Of a stretch of 64,000 bases of DNA, positions 57,133-64,000 are shown piece after piece. The notes beneath the pieces are model-generated. The model searched no databases and was not told where the DNA came from. It worked only from the letters and a program-made list of their open reading frames with translations. This DNA is from Lepus europaeus (Eukaryota; Chordata; Mammalia; Lagomorpha; Leporidae). The stretch's first letter is position 1. Each line of letters starts with the position of its first letter. The stretch is from the NCBI RefSeq assembly GCF_033115175.1, contig NC_084844.1, forward strand, positions 32,149,885 to 32,213,884, given 5' to 3'. Position numbers and translations under genes: made by a program.

Positions 57133-60100
57133 CTGAGGAAAAACATAACATAGGTCATATAGTTTTCAGTAAGAAAAAAAATTCAAATACATTTTCATTT
57201 GTCCTGAATGGGAAGAACCAGAATCATCTGAGTCCCAAGTAAGCTAAGTTCAGTTAGGCTACAAGAACTCACTTAGGCAGGCTGCACCAAATTTTACGTT
57301 AAACATAATTCATCTTCTTTGATCTAGGGCAAGTGTAGAGGGAGGCTGCTGGCAGGGGGAGAGGGCTAACCGGTTCCAGGGCGGTCAGGCATCTGCCCAG
57401 TGCACGTGAGGCCCACAGACCTGGGAGCTGGATGTGGCCCAGCTGGATCACAAGGCCACTGGTGCCCTTTTGTGCAGCTCTACAGTGCTTATTCTTCACT
57501 GCCTACAGACAGGAACTATTTTACAACAGGAGAAAACAAGCGCTGATGCTTGGCCATATGGATATATGAATAATGAGAGCCACCTAGTGTCACAAAAGGT
57601 TACTACAGGCTTGTGCTTCTATTTCAAGGCTCTGTTTAATAATGGAATAAGAAAGCCTACAAGGTTGAATTTTCTAATGCTGTTTCCAGGAATGGATTCA
57701 ACAAAAAAAGTGGGGCTGCACATACTGCAAACAAACATGTACAGGAGACTGCATCAAACCTGCTGATCCCATCAAAACCCTGTTTGTGCCACCTGTTACA
57801 CAGGCTCTCTGAGGGCCAAGAGGGTGCCTTGATTTGGCACTTAGACCTGTAACTGCCACTCTGCAGGAGGGGCAGGCTCCCCTAGGGCTCGGATCCTTTA
57901 CGGCTTTAACACAGGCGGCTTAGGAAGCTACAACGTCACGTCCCAGGACCCCGGTATCAGCTGAGAGAAGCATGCCCACCTTCCTTTCCTGTGTCACGGC
58001 ATACTCCACTACCTCGGTGCCATTTTCGTTGTGATAAACCAAATCAAATTTCCCAGGTTCTTTCAAGGCTGAAACCAGAAGGGAAGGAGGAAAGACAGTA
58101 AGCCACCGCTCAACAGTCCAGGTGTTCTTCTGCAGGGACTTTATATCGCTGGGAGAACAGCTGTGGACAGTTGTGACGGCCGGGCACGTACAGTAAGGGG
58201 TGCTCCTCACTAACGGGAACCCCTTAGAAAAGCCTGTGCCAGTGACAGCAGAGTTTCTTGGTCAGAGATGATCTCTCCTTCATCCAAAAGCAATGAGCTT
58301 GATGAACTGTCACCCATAGTCTCAGAATAGAATGTGAAACAAGATAATTCTCAAATATCATTTATATGTTACAATAAGGGGAGGGGTCACATGAAATGTT
58401 GTTCTGCCTTCACAAATCATATATGTGGTCCCTGCTTTGCACAGTAGTAAGAGATCAGAACAATGACCATGCAAGCAAAAATCATGCAAAATGATCTCGA
58501 TGGTACAAACTATGCTGGTCTCATGAGCTTTAAAAATGTTCATCAAAACATTAACAACCTTTACTGTATAGGAAAGTGAAACTGGGATTTGTGAGGTACA
58601 CTTTAATATTAGAAACTGAAAAGTGGAAATACTTTCATGTCTTTGTAAGAAACGTGTCAAGCGTGGCTTGCTCAGTGCCTGCCTTCTTGTATGACTTAGG
58701 ACGCAGAGCAGGCACCTCCCCTACGCCGTGCAGAACTGCCACACTCCTTCCTAAGCTTCGATCAGCCCTGAACACTTCTATCCCTTGAACTTTTAATGTC
58801 ATAAAGTAGCTATGAAAGCGCATTCCATTTCGCTCTGTGCCATCTCTGTGCAGCTGTTTTGCTGGGTGGGGGCACTCCCGGGACCATCTGCGTCCTTTTC
58901 CTCACAATCACGTTCTTCGTTTATGTCAGCGAGTTCACATAAACGGCAGAGTCACATTCCCGCCATTAGCTATTTCTCCTGTTACGCCACCAAAATTCAG
59001 TTTGATGGCACCTTCAGCTCCATCACTTGCTGTCCCATTTTGCTGTTGACCACACTTTTATCTTTGTTGGGCAATCCCCTTTCATAATTACTCATTTTTG
59101 TAAAATGTTGTGTGGGTTTGCCACTGCAAGACAAGGAGACAGCACAACTCCATACTCTGCCGCATACGTAAACCAAATGTCGGCTGCACAGCAACCCAAC
59201 CCTTCTCTAAGTGACAAGACTGGTCACAGGTCACGATGCCTGTATATGACTGACACAGCCATCTGAGGACTGAAGAGCCAGCAGTACTCTAGGGACTTAC
59301 TCACACTTAACATTCCCAATGGCATTGGGGGACTGGTGTTATCTGGCTAAAGCATGGTAAATGAAAATCATAAATAATAGTATCGTGCAAATAGAGGGCT
59401 CCTCGTACTTCTACAAGCCAATGTCTTGATGCCCTGGAGAAGAAAAGTTCTGACTGGATGTCATCGCCTGCAACGACCTGACAAGAAATGACCAGGTTGG
59501 GTCTGTGGAAACTGACATGGACAAGTTTCTCTGTCCATTGAGAAAAGGGGCTTCTACCAATGAAACTTCACCAGAGGAAAGCTGGAAAGCTCTCATTCTA
59601 AGTTATACCCGAGGTACAGAGGGTTACAGCACTGCTCACAACACTGGCACACCTCATCAGAGCCCTAGTTCAAGTCCCCACTGCTGGATTCCTGACCCAG
59701 CTCCTAGATAATGCAGGAAAGCAGCAGAGGATGGCCCCAGGATCTGGGCTCCTGCCACCCACATGAGAGACCCAGATGGAATTCCAGGCTCCTAGCTTTG
59801 GCCTGGCCCATCCCCAGCCCTTGGGGCCAAGTGGGGAGTAGAGCAGCAGGTGGAAGATCTCTTTCTCTGTCTCCCCCTCTCCCTTTCGCTCTGTCACTCT
59901 GCTTTTCAAATAAATAAAACTTAAAACAGTTATAGCTAATCATTTATTTAATAGCACATAGGAATTTAGCTAAAAACGCTTGTGACATTTCTATCTACTG
60001 GAATTTTGAATCTCCTATTCCCTATCTTATTTAAAAAGGAACAAAAAACAATTAACTGCAGTAGGGTCTGCATAAAAATAACCAAGAAAAGCGATCTCCC

Positions 60101-63100
60101 CTGCTCTCTAGCCAGGGACCCTCCAGCACAGCTCAGTCTCTGTTCTAGGCTTTCAGGACCATTAATGGGTTAATCAGTGATAAAACAGGGAAACTTTTTT
60201 TTTTTTAAATTTACTTTGACTTAATACATAAAAGTATGTTCACCTGTCAAACTTCTGAAATAACGCTAAGTAGTTCTTTTGAGTTCATTAGGTAAACAAT
60301 GCCCTTAATGTATTGTCTGCAATTTCCATTGTTTTGTTAATTAACATAAGAATGCAAAACTTTGCAAGGCAATTTAAGTGCAGAATCTTCCTAAATTTTT
60401 ACAGAATGTCTCCCAATCTTTTATAGCTGATCCACCCACACATAATTTAACAGCATTTTTAAAGTAGTGTTCGTAATTCCTGAAAATAATTCTTTTCAGT
60501 TTTCATCAGTTCATATAACTTTTGATGAAAGTCCATATTAGAGCAGTCAGAATTTGCCCCACTCCTCTTAGATTGCCAATGATCCGGCTAAGAGGAGTAC
60601 AGCACAGAGGGGCGCAGATATCGCCAGTCAGCCGGGAGGCTGGCTAAGTGGCGGCCATAGATGCTTCTTTATTGGCTATTTAGAAACCACCACAGGTATG
60701 TACAGGCTAAATGTTTAAATTCATTTCTAAAAGACTCACCAGGTAAGGATGAAAGAATTTCTATATCTACTTGCTGGGTCTCTGGATTGTGGCTTAGTAT
60801 TTTTCCTTCCTTTCAAAAACAAAAGTCCGAGTCAAATATCAACACATATAACATAGTACATATACTTAAAACCACTGAATTACAGATTGTAAACTGGTAA
60901 ATTCTTTGTTACATGAATTTTAACTCAATAAAAAAATTAAATAAATCAATGTGCAGGGGAAATTAAGCTGCTGCTCGTGAAGCCGACATCCCACATCGGA
61001 GCACCAGCTCCAGTCCTGTCTGCTTCATTTCCAATCCAGCTCCCTGCTAATGTGCCTGGGAAAGCAGAGGAAGATGGCCCAAGTGTTAGGGCCCTTGCAG
61101 CCATGTGGGAGACCAGGATGGAAATCTTGGCTTCTGGCTTCAGCCTGGCCCAGCCGTTTGGGGAGTGAGCCAGCAGATGGAAGATCTCTTTCCCTCTCTT
61201 AACCCCTTTCTCTGATAAACACTTTGAACACACAAAATTACCCTCAGAAGCAAAATAGATACATTTAAATCACAAATGGCAGACACTGACCTAAAGAACA
61301 CAAAAGTAAAGATTAGACTAGATCATCAAAGCGACTGAATAGAAGAAAGAGGAAAAGCATGGGCCAGCACGATAACTCAGATGAGGTTTGCTCGTGACAA
61401 CATCAGGGAAGGCCTCACATATCCCAACAGGGCCTCTTTTACAAAGTGGTAGTAAGCTGCAAGCAGAAACTGCAACTAGAAACGAGAAGTCCCTTGGTCA
61501 CTGACAGCATTACGGGTCCCTTCCTCCAGGTCCCCAGCTTTGGGAGCTGGTTTTCAAATGCATCAAGAGGGTGCACTGCCCTGTGCACATGGGTGGTGGT
61601 GAGACAGACAGGCAGTCTTTGGAGGCACCCAGTGAGGCCCACCAGTCAGTTCCTCCTGCTTCTACCCAGCTTTTCTGGGCACAGCCAACAGTAGTGTTTA
61701 AATCCGACCAAATGGTGGCCAGGAGTCTGGGAGACTACATTCTTTGAGGAGAGATTTGACTTCTGGAGATGAGCTTAACAAATAAAGCAGATGATCAAGC
61801 TCGATTTCAGCATTTGAGGTCAAAGCAAAAGAGTGGGACAAACTGTAATTCCTAAAATGGTTTTGAATGTGATTTCAAAACTCTCCAAAAAATACTGGGA
61901 ACTAAAGTAAGCAAATAGCCTGCCAAGGAAATAACTATGGTAACTAGTATCAATTTAATACACAATAAATCATATGACCTAGAACTATAATTGGCAGAGG
62001 TTATTAAATTTATCAATTCAATATTCATTGCCATTTTGTCAAATAAAACAGAAAATCAGTTATCTATGGTGGAGTAACACAACATCCTGGGCTGTCTAAG
62101 ACAGTCCAAAACAACTTTCCTTCCAGCATTACCAATTATTACATTAAAAATATAGACTGATGGCCGGCGCCATGGCTTAACAGGCTAATCCTCTGCCTTG
62201 CGGCGCCAGCACACCAGGTTCTAGTCCCAGTTGGGGTGCCGGATTCTATCCTGGTTGCCCCTCTTCCAGGCCAGCTCTCTGCTATGGCCCAGGAAGGCAG
62301 TGGAGGATGGCCCAAGTCCTTGGGCCCTGCACCCGCATGGGAGACCAGGAGAAGCACCTGGCTCCTGGCTTCGGATCAGCGCGATGCACCAGCCGCAGTG
62401 GCCATTGGAGGGTGAACCAACGGCAAAAAAAAAGGAAGACCTTTCTCTCTGTCTCTCTCTCTCACTATCCACTCTGCCTGTCCAAAAAAAAATTATATAT
62501 ATATATATATTATATATATAGACTGACAGGCTGGCATTGTGGCATAGCTGCCACCTGCAACGCTAGCATCCCATGTGGGTACTGGTTCAAGAACCGGCTG
62601 CTCCACTTCTGATCCAGCTCCCTGTTAATGCACCTGGGAAAGCAGCAGCAGATGACTCAAGTGCTTGGGCCCCTACATCTATGTGGAAGACCTGGATGAA
62701 GCTCCTGGCTCCTGTTGGTGCGACCATTTGGGGAGTGAACCAGTATATAGAAGATTTCTCTCTATCTCTCCCCTTCTCTATGTAATTCTGCCTTTCAAAT
62801 AAATAAAAATAAATATAAATAAATAAATAAAATTTTTAATGCTTATAATTCTACATATTATACCAAAAAAGTATACATTTAAAAACTTTTTAACTGACAT
62901 AAAAATTGTACATATTGGGAGTATGTATTTATTTTAGTAAGATTATATCAAAATTTTGTTGGTTGAAAAAAAGGGATGGAAACATAATCACACTGAGACA
63001 AGCTTTTACTGAACAATGAAAAACTCGTATGACAGAGTCTCATACAGATATAAAGAGAGTAAATTCCAAGGATGACTGTGAACTACATGGTTAAGTGATG

Positions 63101-63570
63101 ATGCAAAGATACCATATTAGACCATAATAATCAGAAGACATTTACAAATACATGAAATAGATGCTTATAATAAAAATAATCTTTTCCAGGTGAGAGCTAT
63201 TTATTATTTTCATATTATGTTCTTTCAAAATTTAGGCTCATGAGGGAGTGGATTTTCAAATAAGTACGTGTTTAAATTGATTAGGAAAAAAAAAAATCAA
63301 GCTCATCAATTTTTATTCTATATTCTTCTCAAGTGCCAAGAAAACAGCATGGACAGACTTCAGCTGTTCACAAGTTTATAGGTTAATGTTTTCATTTTCT
63401 ACATTACTTTATGACACTGTTCACTCAAAAAATTCTATACTATTCATATAAGTAGTATTATCTACAATTTTCATTTTATTAATATACTGAAAACTTAATT
63501 ATTTTTAAATAAACAACTTTACCTTGTAGTCAGAGACATCAGGAGAGTAATTGGATGTTAGTTCCAAAAG
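57043..63570 (-). CDS. COIL: COIL (coilin p80), last four coding exons; 5' part beyond window
   Basis: Scaffold protein of Cajal bodies that binds SMN and Sm proteins through its C-terminal region. Four exons (63570-63523, 60809-60740, 58068-57980, 57132-57043) join in phase to 98 residues plus TGA. They match the C-terminal atypical Tudor domain of human coilin: [16 protein letters not shown], then [20 protein letters not shown], then [19 protein letters not shown], then [16 protein letters not shown]. The self-association domain, nuclear localisation signals and RG box are upstream, outside the window. The last 13 residues diverge from human and run two residues longer. Gene order (TRIM25 then COIL, both -) matches human 17q22. 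Confidence 0.96.
57980..58068 (-). CDS. COIL: COIL exon (89 bp)
   Basis: Completes Ala and encodes [20 protein letters not shown] then EYAVTQERK. The acceptor is ggtttcag and the donor gtgggc. It forms the central strands of the Tudor-like domain. Confidence 0.96.
58069..59600. other. COIL intron, proximal part
   Basis: AT-rich with old repeat character. The stretch around 58370-58830 (tcacatgaaatgttgttc, tccctgctttgcacag, acttttaatgtcataaag) looks like an old transposon or LTR remnant that I cannot assign. Confidence 0.35.
59605..59928 (+). mobile_element. C-SINE, head diverged
   Basis: cacctcatcagagccctagttcaag core start, ctgcttttcaaataaataaaactt tail. Confidence 0.8.
59929..60739. other. 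COIL intron, AT-rich
   Basis: No gene or repeat recognised. Confidence 0.4.
60740..60809 (-). CDS. COIL: COIL exon (70 bp)
   Basis: [23 protein letters not shown] plus the first base of Ala. The acceptor is tttgaaag and the donor gtgagt. Confidence 0.94.
60953..61235 (+). mobile_element. C-SINE, diverged
   Basis: gcaggggaaattaagctgctgc head, gacatcccacatcggagcacc core, short CT-rich 3' end without an A-tail. Confidence 0.75.
61236..62150. other. COIL intron
   Basis: A SINE-relative fragment at about 61,360-61,440 (catgggccagcacgataac). Otherwise unassigned AT-rich DNA. Confidence 0.4.
62161..62516 (+). mobile_element. C-SINE with (AT)n tail
   Basis: Head ggccggcgccatggcttaac, tail ctctgcctgtcc, A-run, then an AT array (62493-62520). 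Target duplication tatagactga at 62151-62160 and 62517-62526. Confidence 0.92.
62493..62520. repeat. (AT)n microsatellite
   Basis: 28 bp of AT dinucleotides with one phase shift, grown in the SINE tail. Confidence 0.9.
62527..62838 (+). mobile_element. C-SINE
   Basis: Head caggctggcattgtggcatagc, tail ttcaaataaataaaaataaa. Directly follows the target duplication of the previous copy. Confidence 0.88.
62839..63522. other. COIL intron, AT-rich
   Basis: No gene or repeat recognised up to the donor of the 63523 exon. Confidence 0.4.
63523..63570 (-). CDS. COIL: COIL exon (48 bp)
   Basis: 16 residues, [16 protein letters not shown], phase 0. The acceptor is cttctgtag and the donor gtaaag. Confidence 0.94.
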
Positions 63571-63811
63571 CTACAGAAGAAAAAAGTCACAAATACCAAG
63601 CTCTTATAACCTTTCACATTCCCACAGCTCCTCCCTCCTACCCAAGAAAATCGTGAAATGTAAAGGTGCCCACACAAGCCAGGGGAACTCTATCATCAAC
63701 CAGTGAGAAGGCTCTTATAAATATTATTTAATGTGACTAGACGAGTGAAGTTTGTTTGGAAATGGAGTTAACCATTTTGGTTACAAGCACTGCTGTTTTA
63801 AAATATACCTT

Positions 63812-64000
63812 AGGGGTGGGCTTTCCATCTAACAGCTAAGACACCATTTAAGACAATCGCATCCCCTTAATGGAATACCTGGATTTGATGCCTGTCTCTG
63901 GTTCCTGATTCCAACTTCCTGTTGAGGTACAGTGACAGCTTAGGGACTGAGTTTCCCGCCACCCACATTGGGTTGAGTTCCAGGCTCCCAGCTTTGGCCT
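63812..64000 (+). mobile_element. diverged C-SINE relative, cut by window end
   Basis: aggggtgggctttccatctaac head, atacctggatttgatgcctg core. It continues past 64000. Confidence 0.65.

Overview
The window is mammalian nuclear DNA, most probably from a rabbit or another leporid. The main evidence is about 40 copies of the lagomorph tRNA-derived C-SINE: a tRNA-like head, a 'gtggcgcagtgggtta' motif, a CT-rich tract and an (AAAT)n/A-rich tail. Gene content and order match the human 17q22 block DGKE(+) - TRIM25(-) - COIL(-). The species call is an inference from the repeats. The genes were identified by conserved protein segments, reading frame and exact splice junctions.

Layout. (1) 1-~19,315: the 3' part of DGKE on the + strand. 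Nine exons (908-16386) encode the last 359 residues: the whole lipid kinase catalytic domain and its accessory domain. A long, nearly repeat-free 3'UTR follows. (2) ~19,425-29,655: intergenic DNA with SINEs, MIR and an L1 fragment. (3) 29,655-~47,850: all of TRIM25 on the - strand. The coding sequence is assembled from nine exons (47773 down to 33307), 1,920 bp or 639 residues, with every junction in phase. It includes a 24-bp microexon. The 3'UTR is about 3.6 kb and a CpG island covers exon 1. (4) ~49,230-56,150: repeat-rich intergenic DNA (antisense L1, nested SINEs, a Tigger DNA transposon). (5) 56,160-64,000: the last four coding exons of COIL on the - strand with its 3'UTR. The window ends in a COIL intron.

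Most notable beyond ordinary annotation: (a) an inverted duplication whose arms (about 19.4-21.2 kb and 49.2-50.6 kb) flank the whole TRIM25 gene. Its ~840-bp core is nearly identical between arms while both edges are much more diverged, which suggests gene conversion. (b) A remnant of mir-3614 in the TRIM25 3'UTR that keeps the 3' arm but has lost about 20 nt including most of the 5' arm. (c) A 24-bp TRIM25 microexon coding part of the lysine-rich linker. (d) A one-mismatch oestrogen response element in the TRIM25 3'UTR. I see no CRISPR, operon or other prokaryotic system, and no convincing new protein-coding gene.

The three genes do unrelated jobs: phosphatidic acid synthesis from arachidonoyl-diacylglycerol (DGKE), innate-immune E3 ligase (TRIM25) and Cajal body scaffold (COIL). 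They are neighbours through conserved synteny and not through a shared pathway.
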